DNA of 29,778 nt from JAZLIC01 sp045617225 (GTDB lineage: Bacteria; Bacillota; Clostridia; Monoglobales; Monoglobaceae): the NCBI GenBank assembly GCA_045617225.1, contig JAZLIC010000097.1:1-29778 (forward strand). Reading direction: 5' to 3'. A model generated the notes under the pieces. That model saw only the letters and a program-made list of their open reading frames with translations, was not told the DNA's origin and did no database searches. Shown here in pieces: positions 14,415 through 24,100 of the stretch (its first letter is position 1; every line of letters begins with the position of its first letter). The position numbers were made by a program, and so were the translations under genes.

Positions 14415-15725
14415 TTGAACACAGATAAAATTTGGTCAGATGTACTCGACCAACTACATGATGAAGTTTCAACAGTTTCGTACGAAACTTGGATAAAGCC
14501 CATTGAGGTTATCGAGATTACAAACTCTACGGCGAGCCTTTCTGTATCTACCGCCCTTCAAAAGGATATGGTAATGACAAAGTTCCGCTCCTTGATTGAA
14601 AGTTGTATCGAAACCGTAACGGGACACTCCTGTTCTATTGATGTTACATTATCAAGTAAAGACACAGACGATATATTCAGCGAAACATCTTTTGAGATAC
14701 AAAGCGACTTAAATCCAAAGTACAGCTTTGAAAACTTCATCGTAGGTAAAAATAACGATTTAGCCTATGCCTCATCTCTTGCGGTTGCGGAGTCGCCCTC
14801 TCGCAAGTACAATCCGCTTTTCCTCTACGGCGGAAGCGGTCTTGGGAAAACCCATCTTTTGCAGGCAATAGGTAATTACTACAAAAAAATATACCCTGAC
14901 AAAAAGGTCTTGTATACCACAAGTGAAAAGTTTACATACGAGCTTGTAACCGCTATCCGTGAAAAGACAAATCAGGCTTTTCGCAATAAGTACCGCACAT
15001 TAGACCTGCTTTTGATTGACGATATTCAATTTATCGCTTCAAGAGAGAGTACCCAGGAGGAGTTCTTCCATACCTTTAATGCGCTATACGATGCAGGAAA
15101 GCAGATTGTAATTACATCTGATTGTCTGCCGTCGGATACACCTCACTTGGAGGAGCGTCTTAAAACACGCTTTAATATGGGACTTCTTGCAGATGTGCAA
15201 CCGCCTGATTATGAAACACGTATAGCTATTCTTCGTTCTAAGATTGAGAATGAATACTTTACATTTGATGAAGAAATTGTTGAATATGTAGCAAATAATA
15301 TAAAGTCAAATGTCCGTGATTTAGAGGGTGCGGTAAAGAGGATTTTGGCGTATGCCGGTATTGAACGCACAAACACCATTTCAATGGAGCTTGCACAAAA
15401 GGCATTAAAAGAAATTTTATACACCCTGCATCATAGGGATATTACAACAGAGCTTATTATTGATGAAGTAGAAAAATACTATCGTCTGCCGAAAGGCTCA
15501 CTTGTATCTAAAAAGAGGTCAAATGATATTGCCTTTCCGCGTCACATAGCGATGTATTTATCACACGAAATATTAGATGAGTCCTTCCCCAAATTAGGTG
15601 AGGAATTCAACCGTGACCACACTACCGTAATATATGCAGTTGATAAAATACGCAAAGCTATCAGCGGAAACAAAGAGCTTAAAGACACCGTAGATGACCT
15701 TGTAAATAACATAAGAAAGAATTAA
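14415..15725 (+). CDS. dnaA: Chromosomal replication initiator DnaA
   Basis: A 436-residue AAA+ ATPase that binds and melts the origin. Domain I (about 1-75) binds partners; a short linker follows. Domain III has Walker A GGSGLGKTH (139-147), Walker B LLLIDDIQF and the arginine-finger region LKTRFNMGL. Domain IV has the helix-turn-helix with NRDHTTVIYAVDKI, so the residues that read TTATCCACA boxes are kept. It starts at TTG (14415), 10 nt after GGAG. It is followed 5 bp later by mnmE, not by dnaN, an unusual arrangement. Confidence 0.99.
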   Translation: MNTDKIWSDVLDQLHDEVSTVSYETWIKPIEVIEITNSTASLSVSTALQKDMVMTKFRSLIESCIETVTGHSCSIDVTLSSKDTDDIFSETSFEIQSDLNPKYSFENFIVGKNNDLAYASSLAVAESPSRKYNPLFLYGGSGLGKTHLLQAIGNYYKKIYPDKKVLYTTSEKFTYELVTAIREKTNQAFRNKYRTLDLLLIDDIQFIASRESTQEEFFHTFNALYDAGKQIVITSDCLPSDTPHLEERLKTRFNMGLLADVQPPDYETRIAILRSKIENEYFTFDEEIVEYVANNIKSNVRDLEGAVKRILAYAGIERTNTISMELAQKALKEILYTLHHRDITTELIIDEVEKYYRLPKGSLVSKKRSNDIAFPRHIAMYLSHEILDESFPKLGEEFNRDHTTVIYAVDKIRKAISGNKELKDTVDDLVNNIRKN

Positions 15726-15730
15726 CAAAT

Positions 15731-17125
15731 ATGAAACTTTATGATACAATCGCCGCCATTGCTACTCCTCAAGGTGCAGGCGGCGTTGCAATTGTCCGAC
15801 TAAGCGGTTTTGACGCAGAGGAAATTGCTGATAAGATTATTAAAACTAAAAACGGATTATCTTTAAAGAACCAAAAATCACATCAGATGGTTCTGTCAAA
15901 GGTGCACAGAAAAGAAAACGAGCTTCGTCGCATTGATGAAGCTTTGGTTGTGGTTATGCGTGTTCCTCATTCCTACACAGGTGAAACCGTGGTAGAAATC
16001 CAATGCCACGGCGGCTTTTTTGCGGCACGCACAATCTTAGATGAGCTTTTACTCTCCGGGGCACGCCTTGCGGAAGCAGGCGAGTTTACTCGCCGTGCCT
16101 TTTTAAACGGCAGGATTGATTTAACCGGCACGGAAGCCATAATGGATATAATTGATGCACATTCCGAGGCAGGACTTGAATCTGCCGCCACCCTTCAATC
16201 CGGCAAGCTTAAAGAAAAGATTGACGCCCTGCGCAGTGATGTATTATCCATTACCGCTCATATCTCTGCCGCCGTTGATTATCCTGACGAGGTTGACACC
16301 CCGGGCACAGATGAAGTGACGGAGAATATTGACGCTATCCTTAAAAATGTCGATATACTTTTGGATAGCTTTAAGACAGGAAAGATTCTTCGTGACGGTA
16401 TCTCCACCGTTATTGTAGGCTGTCCGAATGTCGGCAAGTCCTCTGTCCTTAACGCTCTTTCAGGCTCTGAAAAGGCAATCGTCACCGATATTCCGGGCAC
16501 AACCCGTGACATAGTTGAGGAATATATAAACCTTGACGGCGTATCACTTCGCCTTTTGGATACCGCCGGTATAAGAGATAGTGCGGATACCGTTGAGGCA
16601 ATCGGCATAAGCCGTGCAAAAGAGAATATGCGCAGTGCCGACCTTTGCCTTTTTGTAATTGACAGCGAGGTGGGAATTACCCCAACCGACCGAGAAATAG
16701 CAAAAGAGCTTTCGGGCAAATGCACTCTGCTTATCCTCAACAAGACCGACAAGGCACATTTAGACAAGGCAGTCGTGGCAGATGAGCTTAATATAAGCAT
16801 AGATGATATTATTTATACTTCTACGCCAAAGGGCAAAGAGCCGACAGGTATGGATGACTTAAAATCCGCTATCATAGACCGATTTTTATTGGGAGGTATA
16901 ACGCCCGGTGCAGTCTACTTGTTTAACGAGCGTCAAAAAGACTCCATTCTTAAAGCAAAGGACTCCCTCCTTAAAGCGAAAGAGCTTATGGAAAGCGGTA
17001 TGCCGTATGATTTACTCCATGTGGATTTGGAGGACGCTTTAAATGCGTTTGGTGAGGTCACGGGGGTTACTGTCCGTGACGAAGTTATTGACAATGTATT
17101 CAGCCGATTTTGCGTCGGTAAATAG
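15731..17125 (+). CDS. mnmE: tRNA modification GTPase MnmE
   Basis: A 464-residue protein that, with MnmG, makes the 5-carboxymethylaminomethyl group on U34 of certain tRNAs. The N-terminal tetrahydrofolate-binding domain (about 1-118), a helical domain and an inserted GTPase are present: G1 GCPNVGKS (230-237), G3 DTAG (277-280), G4 NKTD (337-340). The C-terminal motif FCVGK (460-464) has the catalytic C461. It is complete. It starts 5 bp after dnaA with no clear Shine-Dalgarno site, so it may depend on translation of dnaA. The usual partners jag before and mnmG after are not adjacent here. Confidence 0.97.
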   Translation: MKLYDTIAAIATPQGAGGVAIVRLSGFDAEEIADKIIKTKNGLSLKNQKSHQMVLSKVHRKENELRRIDEALVVVMRVPHSYTGETVVEIQCHGGFFAARTILDELLLSGARLAEAGEFTRRAFLNGRIDLTGTEAIMDIIDAHSEAGLESAATLQSGKLKEKIDALRSDVLSITAHISAAVDYPDEVDTPGTDEVTENIDAILKNVDILLDSFKTGKILRDGISTVIVGCPNVGKSSVLNALSGSEKAIVTDIPGTTRDIVEEYINLDGVSLRLLDTAGIRDSADTVEAIGISRAKENMRSADLCLFVIDSEVGITPTDREIAKELSGKCTLLILNKTDKAHLDKAVVADELNISIDDIIYTSTPKGKEPTGMDDLKSAIIDRFLLGGITPGAVYLFNERQKDSILKAKDSLLKAKELMESGMPYDLLHVDLEDALNAFGEVTGVTVRDEVIDNVFSRFCVGK

Positions 17126-17142
17126 AAAGGTGTGTGAAACAG

Positions 17143-18087
17143 TTGGAAAATCTTAAAATCCCATATGACTTTATTGAGAAATATGTTCGTTTCACCAATC
17201 CTGAATATTTACAGGTATATCTTTATGCCGCATATAAATTCCAGAAGGACGGCAAAATGCCGACTGTGACAGAGCTTACAAAGGAGCTTTGTATAAGCGA
17301 AGATAAGGTTAAACTTTCTCTTGATTTTTGGAAGACGGCCGGCGAAATAATAGGTGAAACGAAGAAAGATGACGGTGGAGCAAAAAAAGGCAAAAAATCT
17401 TTTGGCAGAAGCAAGCCGTCTTACACCGTTGCGGAAATTGATGAGGTATGTAACAAGAGCGAACAAATATCACAACTCTTAAAGCAGGCAGAACATATCT
17501 TAAACAAGCATCTTACCCAATCGGATTTAGAGATGTTGTACTCCTTCCACGATTGGCTTGGACTGCCTGTCGAGGTTATAGTTATGCTCCTTGCCTATGC
17601 CGCAAAAAAGGGCAAGACAACCAAACGCTACTTAGAAACCGTGGCTATGGATTGGGCAGACAGAGGCATTGATACATACGAAAGTGCGGAAGCCTTTGTC
17701 AGCGAGCTTGAAGCCTTTGACAGTTACGAAAGAAAGGTACGAGGCATCTTAGGCATATACGACAGAGCTCTTACTCAAACCGAGAAAAAGTATTTAAAAC
17801 AATGGTGCGAGGAACTTCAAGTACCGCTTGAACTTGTGCAGCTTTCTTATGACAGGACGGTAGAGCATACAGGCAAACTCTCTTGGGCATATATGAACAA
17901 AATTATTACCGAGTGGCTCAGCAAGGGACTTACCACCAAAGAACAGGTGGAAAACGAAGACGCTCCGCATACAGAGCAATTTAATTCTAAAACAAAAAAG
18001 AGTAAATTCAACAACTATGAGGACACAAACAAGATAGATTACGCAGACTTGGAAAATAAGTTGTTTGATATGATTGACGATTTTTAG
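17143..18087 (+). CDS. DnaD-domain replication protein
   Basis: A 314-residue protein. An N-terminal winged-helix region (about 10-75, with MPTVTELTKELCISEDKV) is followed by a Lys/Gly-rich linker and two DnaD/DnaB-type helical domains (about 100-185 and 195-275). The second ends with the family pattern LSWAYMNKIITEWLSKGL. Such proteins help load the replicative helicase at origins and restart sites. TTG at 17143 is chosen because AAAGG (17126-17130) is too near the GTG at 17134. It is followed 15 bp later by a DnaC/DnaI-type loader and preceded by mnmE and dnaA, so an initiation role is likely. DnaD and the DnaB of Bacillus cannot be separated with certainty. Confidence 0.9.
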   Translation: MENLKIPYDFIEKYVRFTNPEYLQVYLYAAYKFQKDGKMPTVTELTKELCISEDKVKLSLDFWKTAGEIIGETKKDDGGAKKGKKSFGRSKPSYTVAEIDEVCNKSEQISQLLKQAEHILNKHLTQSDLEMLYSFHDWLGLPVEVIVMLLAYAAKKGKTTKRYLETVAMDWADRGIDTYESAEAFVSELEAFDSYERKVRGILGIYDRALTQTEKKYLKQWCEELQVPLELVQLSYDRTVEHTGKLSWAYMNKIITEWLSKGLTTKEQVENEDAPHTEQFNSKTKKSKFNNYEDTNKIDYADLENKLFDMIDDF

Positions 18088-18102
18088 AGAGGACGTGAAG
18101 AT

Positions 18103-19083
18103 ATGAACTCTGCATACACGCAGGCAATGCAAGAACTTAGCGAACGCAGGCAAAAGAATAATACAGAGCTTATTCGCCGCACAGAGTATGTGCGCCAAAA
18201 AGCGCCTGAATATACAGAGATTGAGGAATCCCTCAAAAAAGGCGGAACCGCACTTCTGCGCGGCGTCTTAAAGGGTGCGGATAATTTTGAAGAAACAAAA
18301 GCGGCAATCGTCAGGCAGAATGAAAAAAAGTCGGCACTTTTGCAGAGGCTCAACTTGCCCGAGGACTATTTAGACGAAATCTATACCTGCCCCAAATGCC
18401 GTGACACAGGCTTTGACGAAGACGGTCGCCGTTGTGAATGCCAAAAGCAGCTTATTATGAAGTATATAAGCCGGAATTCAAATATGACAGAGCATATGAA
18501 GGGACAAACCTTTAAAAACTTTGACTATACACTATTTGCAAATCAAGCCGATGTCGGCGGTCGCAACCCTTTAAAGACGATTGAAAAGATAAAAGCGTAC
18601 GCCGAGCAGTTTGCAGATACCTTTGACACAACTCACGAAAATCTGTTTTTTATGGGTAATGCAGGCGTGGGCAAAACATATCTTTCAAGCTGTATTGCAA
18701 ACCGTGCGTTAGAGCGCGGAAAGACGGTCTACTACCAAACTTCATTTGCTATGTTTGAACTCTTGGAACAGATAAAGTTTAATAAGCTTGACAGCGATGC
18801 AATAGAGGACGCAGTAACCACCGCCTCATATCTTAAAGAAGCAGACCTTTTAATAATCGACGATTTAGGCACGGAATTTATTACCCAATATTCAACTGCC
18901 GCATTGTTTGATATTATAAACAGTCGCTTGGTTGCAGGGAAAAGTACGATTTTATCCTCTAATTTGAATATGGAAACCTTAGAGGAGATTTACAGCGGTC
19001 GTCTGCGTTCACGCCTTATAGGCGAATATACAGTACTTAAACTCATTGGTCAGGATTTAAGATTAAGTAAAAAATTAAAGTAA
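18103..19083 (+). CDS. Helicase-loader ATPase (DnaC/DnaI type)
   Basis: A 326-residue AAA+ ATPase. The N-terminal helical part (about 1-90) would touch the helicase. A zinc-ribbon-like site follows with C96, C99, C111 and C113 (CPKC and CEC). The ATPase domain has Walker A GNAGVGKT (185-192), Walker B LLIIDDLGTEF (D253/D254) and the typical RLRSRLIGEYTVL near the C-terminus. It is predicted to load the replicative helicase on melted origin DNA. GAGAGGACG precedes the ATG. Transposon-type IstB proteins share this fold, but the zinc site and the dnaA-dnaD neighbourhood argue for a true loader. It ends the operon at a strong terminator. Confidence 0.92.
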   Translation: MNSAYTQAMQELSERRQKNNTELIRRTEYVRQKAPEYTEIEESLKKGGTALLRGVLKGADNFEETKAAIVRQNEKKSALLQRLNLPEDYLDEIYTCPKCRDTGFDEDGRRCECQKQLIMKYISRNSNMTEHMKGQTFKNFDYTLFANQADVGGRNPLKTIEKIKAYAEQFADTFDTTHENLFFMGNAGVGKTYLSSCIANRALERGKTVYYQTSFAMFELLEQIKFNKLDSDAIEDAVTTASYLKEADLLIIDDLGTEFITQYSTAALFDIINSRLVAGKSTILSSNLNMETLEEIYSGRLRSRLIGEYTVLKLIGQDLRLSKKLK

Positions 19084-19113
19084 AAAGAAGTCGGCATCTG
19101 CCGACTTCTTTTT
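19082..19113. terminator. Bidirectional terminator between dnaC-like and membrane protein genes
   Basis: A 14-bp stem (19082-19095 with 19100-19113, loop ATCT) has A and T runs at its outer ends, so it can stop transcripts from both sides. It overlaps the stop codons of both converging genes. Confidence 0.92.
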
Positions 19114-21028
19114 ATTTAACCTCATACAACTTTATTCCGTCCTTATCATACAGCTTTTTAAGGGCGTTCATTGTCGATTGATTTATTTCATACGCCTGTT
19201 CCTCGCTGTTTGAAACCAAAATATATTTTATATTGTTTCCGTCGGCAAGCTTTTTAAGCGTTTCCATATTCGGTGCTTCATAAATCTTTTTTATAGTGTC
19301 TTTCCTTTTTGAAAGTTCAGGTCCAAAGCCGTGGAAGTATACATAGAGTGAGGAGCCTGCATAGATATTTCTGCCTGCTAAAACGCTTACGGGGTTTAAG
19401 TGATTATCCGATGTCGCAAAGGTTGCATCTGCATCCGTATTCTCTTTTACAAACTCCGCAAATTCTATCTGCCCCTTAGAGAAGGTCTGAAATTCCGCTC
19501 CCGAATTATACTCCCTGCCGATAGTCAAAACGCCGGACAATGTTCCGAAGAAGATAACCAAAGCCGCAAGGAAGGCTCTGCCACGCACGCCCTTTAACTT
19601 ATCATAAAGTACAAAAAGATAGTCGCTTACGATAATCACCGCTATCATATAAACGATATAGAAAAGCTTATTGTTATCATACGGGTTCGGCTGGAATAAT
19701 ACAAGCTCCGCAATCACGAATATTGCTCCGCAAGCAATAACCAAATCTCTGTTTTCTTTTTTAACGCTGAGCACCGCAGGGATAAGAAAAATCGCAATTA
19801 TTCCCCAATTTTTAAGCCAGAACCACAGATACGGGTCTGCCTTATTCACCCAATTAAACGTGGGTATCAAAAATCCAGAGCCGCCCGATGTCTGCGTAAA
19901 TGTCCAGATAAACAACTGCGGAAGCGCCAAAACGAGTGCTACGCCGCCGTACCTGAGCCAACGCAGGAAGTTTGACTTCTTATCATCGCACTTTATAAAG
20001 GACAAAAGGAACATTACCGCGGATATAATTCCGAGTGCCAAGAATGAATGTGTATGTATCATCGGCATACAACCTGCCACTGCGCCGAGGAGCCAGAAAT
20101 CTTTGTTCTGCTTTTTCTTCACCGCTTCAAGCAACAACCACAAAGCAAATACTATTATTGTCCAGCCTGCCATTGTGGTACGCTGAGGTATAATCATATC
20201 GCAGATGGTGTTTGACCATCTGATATTATTATCGTTTAAGTTCGTCGGAGTTTTATAATATGCAGTAAATATCCTTGTAAATATCGTACTGTCCGCCTTT
20301 GCGCCCTCGAAGAAGTAAGAAAATCCGAAGCCGCCGCAGAAGAAGAAAAATACAGTAGCCAAAACCGCTACGCACTTTTTCTCGGTTATTTTATGGGCAA
20401 GGTAGAAAAATCCCATAACCAAAAGAAGTGTAAAAACATAGCTCGGGAGCAAGATAGCCGCGCGCAGTCCTGTACCGAACAGATAAAGTGATGACGAAAG
20501 TGAGTCTATCAGAAACGGATAGTTAAGGTTATAACCTGCCAAAACATTATATTCCGGTGGGAACTGTCTTTGCTCCGCAATGCTTGTTATAAAGCCCATA
20601 TGCATTGCAAGGTCGCCGTATGTGCATTGTCCGGAGGCAATAGCTCCGCCCTCATACGGTGCCATAATATGATTTGTCATCAATATGCCGATAAGTACAG
20701 TTATAGGAATAATCAACGTCCAGAAAATCAGGTGCGAGATAGGTGCATCTTCCGTCATTCTGCCAAGCTTTTTAAAGCTGTCTTTTACATTACCCTTGCG
20801 CCACAAAAGATATATGCAAGGCACGGCAAACACAATAAGCAACAGTATATGACTGAGCGGTGTAAAGCCGAAGATAAAGCCAAAGGGAATAATCCCTGCC
20901 ATCAAAGCAAGATTACCGAAGATGCCTCCGGCAAAAATTCTGAAATACAAATCTTTATCCTTAAAATACATATCTGCATACAAAAAACCTGTTATTAAAA
21001 ATACGCAGTATAAAATAATTCCCAACAA
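19112..21028 (-). CDS. Polytopic membrane protein, GT-C glycosyltransferase-like
   Basis: A 638-residue protein with about 12 hydrophobic segments in the first 510 residues and a soluble C-terminal domain of about 120 residues. The first extracytoplasmic loop contains YGDLAMHMGFITSIAEQ, with an acidic residue as in the catalytic loop of GT-C (polyprenyl-phosphate-sugar-using) glycosyltransferases. The overall plan, with a C-terminal part starting EFAEFVKENTDADATFATSD, resembles YfhO/GT39-like enzymes, but no exact family is certain. The frame is open to 21088, but that TTG is the -35 of its promoter; TTG at 21028, 8 nt after AGGAAGG, is the likely start. It is divergent from a large secreted carbohydrate-binding-like protein, which hints at cell-surface glycan work. 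Confidence 0.75.
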   Translation of the reverse strand: MLGIILYCVFLITGFLYADMYFKDKDLYFRIFAGGIFGNLALMAGIIPFGFIFGFTPLSHILLLIVFAVPCIYLLWRKGNVKDSFKKLGRMTEDAPISHLIFWTLIIPITVLIGILMTNHIMAPYEGGAIASGQCTYGDLAMHMGFITSIAEQRQFPPEYNVLAGYNLNYPFLIDSLSSSLYLFGTGLRAAILLPSYVFTLLLVMGFFYLAHKITEKKCVAVLATVFFFFCGGFGFSYFFEGAKADSTIFTRIFTAYYKTPTNLNDNNIRWSNTICDMIIPQRTTMAGWTIIVFALWLLLEAVKKKQNKDFWLLGAVAGCMPMIHTHSFLALGIISAVMFLLSFIKCDDKKSNFLRWLRYGGVALVLALPQLFIWTFTQTSGGSGFLIPTFNWVNKADPYLWFWLKNWGIIAIFLIPAVLSVKKENRDLVIACGAIFVIAELVLFQPNPYDNNKLFYIVYMIAVIIVSDYLFVLYDKLKGVRGRAFLAALVIFFGTLSGVLTIGREYNSGAEFQTFSKGQIEFAEFVKENTDADATFATSDNHLNPVSVLAGRNIYAGSSLYVYFHGFGPELSKRKDTIKKIYEAPNMETLKKLADGNNIKYILVSNSEEQAYEINQSTMNALKKLYDKDGIKLYEVK

Positions 21029-21059
21029 ATCCGTCACCTTCCTATTATTACATACCCTT

Positions 21060-21088
21060 ATTTTATAAGTTATCTTTAAATTTGTCAA
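21060..21088 (-). promoter_or_regulatory. Promoter of the GT-C-like membrane protein gene
   Basis: On the minus strand, perfect -35 TTGACA (21083-21088), 17-bp spacer, -10 TAAAAT (21060-21065). Its -35 is 8 bp from the -35 of the opposite promoter at 21097-21125. Confidence 0.88.
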
Positions 21089-21096
21089 TGTGTCTA

Positions 21097-21125
21097 TTGA
21101 AAATAATATATTTTTCGGCTATAAT
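21097..21125 (+). promoter_or_regulatory. Promoter of the large secreted protein gene
   Basis: A -35 TTGAAA (21097-21102), 17-bp spacer and perfect -10 TATAAT (21120-21125), with a predicted leader of about 25 nt to the ATG at 21157. It lies back to back with the leftward promoter. Confidence 0.88.
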
Positions 21126-21156
21126 ACTAATATATTACAAAAATGGAGTTATGGTT

Positions 21157-24100
21157 ATGAAGAAAGTAATCTCAGCATTGCTTGCCTGCCTTATTCTGCT
21201 TGGAGTAATACCCATAGGTGTAATACTTCTGCGTCCCGGCGACCCGGGCGAGGTATTTAGGTTTATGCCTGTATATGACACCTATGTGCAAGAAAACCAC
21301 GAGGGCGAAAGCGGAATAGAGTTAGGCGACAGTTCTGACAGTGAAAGCCGTTTCACCGCAGTAGGAAACGGAAAAGAAACTTATATGCAGTTCCGTCTTG
21401 ACTCAATCAAGGACAGAGATTTAAAGATTGAGTCTGTTTCACTGCGCCTTGTTGCACTTAGCAGTAACGATGCCTCCGTTAAGGTAAACCTTAATTTATT
21501 TGACAATAATAATTGGGACGATAACATAACATTTGCCACCAAACCGGAAGGAAACGATGCGTCCGTTGATACGATTGTAATGCAATCTGACGCACCTACG
21601 GTTTATGAGGTCAATATCACCGACGAGGTAAAAAAGCTAATCAAAAAGAAGGCAGACGCCTTCTCTCTCCACCTGACCGCAATGGATACCATAGCAGATG
21701 AGAATGTAAAAATCGCTTCTGTCAGGAACAGCGACCCTGCATACCGTCCCTGCCTTAAAATTATCACAGGCGAGGCGGTTGACACCGACCTTGACACCGT
21801 ACAAAAGACCGAAACCGCAGTTTCTGTAAGCATATCTTCCTTATCTCCTGACGAAAGCGGATATGACCTTACAAACCGTGCCGGCAAGCTTTCTATCGGC
21901 AAAGGTAGCGAAACATATTTGAAGTTTAAACTAAACCACGAGAATATAAAAGGCGCTATCGTTTCAGCTAAGCTTTATCCAAGCTCCGCCACGGCGGCAG
22001 ATATGCGTATATATCTTATGGAAAACAATTCCTGGGAAGATAATATCTCGTATAACACCCGTCCTCAGGGTAAAGAAACCCTTATTTATCAGGGCAATAA
22101 AGATGTATATGCCTTAAACGAAATTGACCTGACCGATACCATAAGTGCCGAAGTAGAGAAAAAGCACGATACTGTCAGTCTTCACATTTTCGGCGGCGAG
22201 GTTTCCTCTACGCTCTTTACCGACACAAAGCCTGAGCTTGTACTGCACGTTTCCGATAATCCTGATGTCCTGGCAGTTCACAATGCCTCGGCAAATCTTC
22301 TTGGCGCAAATTATTCGGAGAGCAGTATTTTATCGGATTTAACACGCAATTACACAACCGACGATAATCGAACAGTCCATATAGATTGGACTGCATATGA
22401 CAAGGCAAGCGATGATACTTTGCCAACCGAAAACACAGGATATATCAACAGTTATGGCGAGGTTACACGCCCAAAATGGTTTGAGGGTGACAAAAATCTG
22501 ATTGCAAAGGCGTCAATCAGTTCAGGCGAAGCGAAGCTTATACGAGAGATAGAACTTACCCTCCCTGCCGAAGAAGCACCCGTATACAAAAACGCAAGTT
22601 TTAAGGATTATATCGTATTTGGTAACAAAGAAAGCGAAAAAGAGCAGATGTTTGAGTCCATCAAGACAAGCGACTCTAAAATAAACAGAAGCTCCTATAC
22701 CTACCGCACCATCAAGCGTGGCGGCACTATGGCATTTAATTTAGCCTGCAATTCCGAAAAACTTTGCTATCTGACACTTAAACTCAGAAGTGATGATACA
22801 GGAAGCAATGCAATAGTTGTGGAAAACGCCCTGCCTGACGAAAAGGGTAAAAATGACGGATTTATTATAGACTATGCCCCAAAAAACGCATTAGATGACG
22901 GAAAGTTCCTATACACTACATATCCTCTGCCACTCAGCTATACCGAGGGTAAAAATTTTGTTACGCTTAGACTCAGGGGAAGCTCTGCCGACTCTCTCCT
23001 GCTTACTCCAAATTCGGACAGCAGGCGGATTTATGCCGCTTATCTCACCGACGAGCCATTCCTTAACATAAATTCAGTAAAGGCAAAAAAAGAGGATAAG
23101 CAATACACATTCGGTACTATCACCGCTTCATTAACAAAAAAGCAGAAGGGCGAGGTGACCTCTGCACTTAAAAACTCTTTAAACACGCTTATGAGAAGTC
23201 AGGTATATAACGAAAAAGACTTCCCTGTTATGATGAATGGTATGCAAACACTCAGCACCAATTGGCGGCAGAAAAGCAAATATGACCTTGAAAACTGGAA
23301 GGCACTTTACTATCACTCAAATCAAAGTCCACTTAAAAATAACGCAAACCAATTTGCATACTTAAAGCTTTTTGCCTGCGCGTACAAAAACCCAAAGGAC
23401 TTTGATATAGATGCCTCAAAGCGTGCAGAGCTTTTAGACCGTATTGTATGCGGAATAGACTTCTTCTGCCGTGCGCAAGGCTTAAACGGCGGATTCTCGT
23501 CTGCAAGCAACGGCTTTATCGGTGCGCCGTATCCGACCGAGGCAAGCTATACCGATAATGAAGATTATACTGTCATATCACTTGCAGAAGCTATATCCGA
23601 AATCTATCCCTACCTTAAAGGCGGCGATTTATTAAACGAGTACATCGACTTAAACGCAGACGGAATAAATGATACTCCGCGCTATGATGCGTGGGTGAAA
23701 ATGCTTGCAAAGTCTAAAAAGTTCTTAGATGGAGCGGCCCTTAATACATCGGTAACACCCCTTAATATGTCTGCACTGCTTACCCTCAATAACACGCTTA
23801 AAGATATGGGAAGCGATGAGATAATCTCCGACGCAGATGCACAAAGGTATATATTACAAGGCACTGCCGCAACCTTTAAGCAGAATGCACTTTTGTCGGA
23901 AAGCAGTTTCGGCAAGGATACATTGTCCGCAATTTCAACCCTTACCGCTGTCGCCCAAAGATACGGCGGTGACGGATATACAGAGTGTCTGAAAATCTTA
24001 GAGCATATATACGAAACGGCAGAACATTTTATGTACACAAAAGTAAGCGGAAAATACGATTATCCCGTTTTATGTATGGACGGAACACTCTATGGCAAAA

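Noticed and set aside
16279..16800. A 173-codon antisense frame within mnmE
   Set aside because: It is opposite the intact GTPase domain of MnmE, has no ribosome site and no domain.
18103..19083. IstB-like transposition helper instead of a helicase loader
   Set aside because: There is no IstA-type transposase or terminal repeat nearby, while a zinc-site N-terminus and dnaA/dnaD neighbours fit a DnaC/DnaI loader.
21028..21088. Longer N-terminus of the GT-C-like membrane protein starting at TTG 21088
   Set aside because: That TTG is the first base triplet of the -35 TTGACA, and the -10 follows at 21060-21065, so this stretch is not translated. A good ribosome site precedes TTG 21028.
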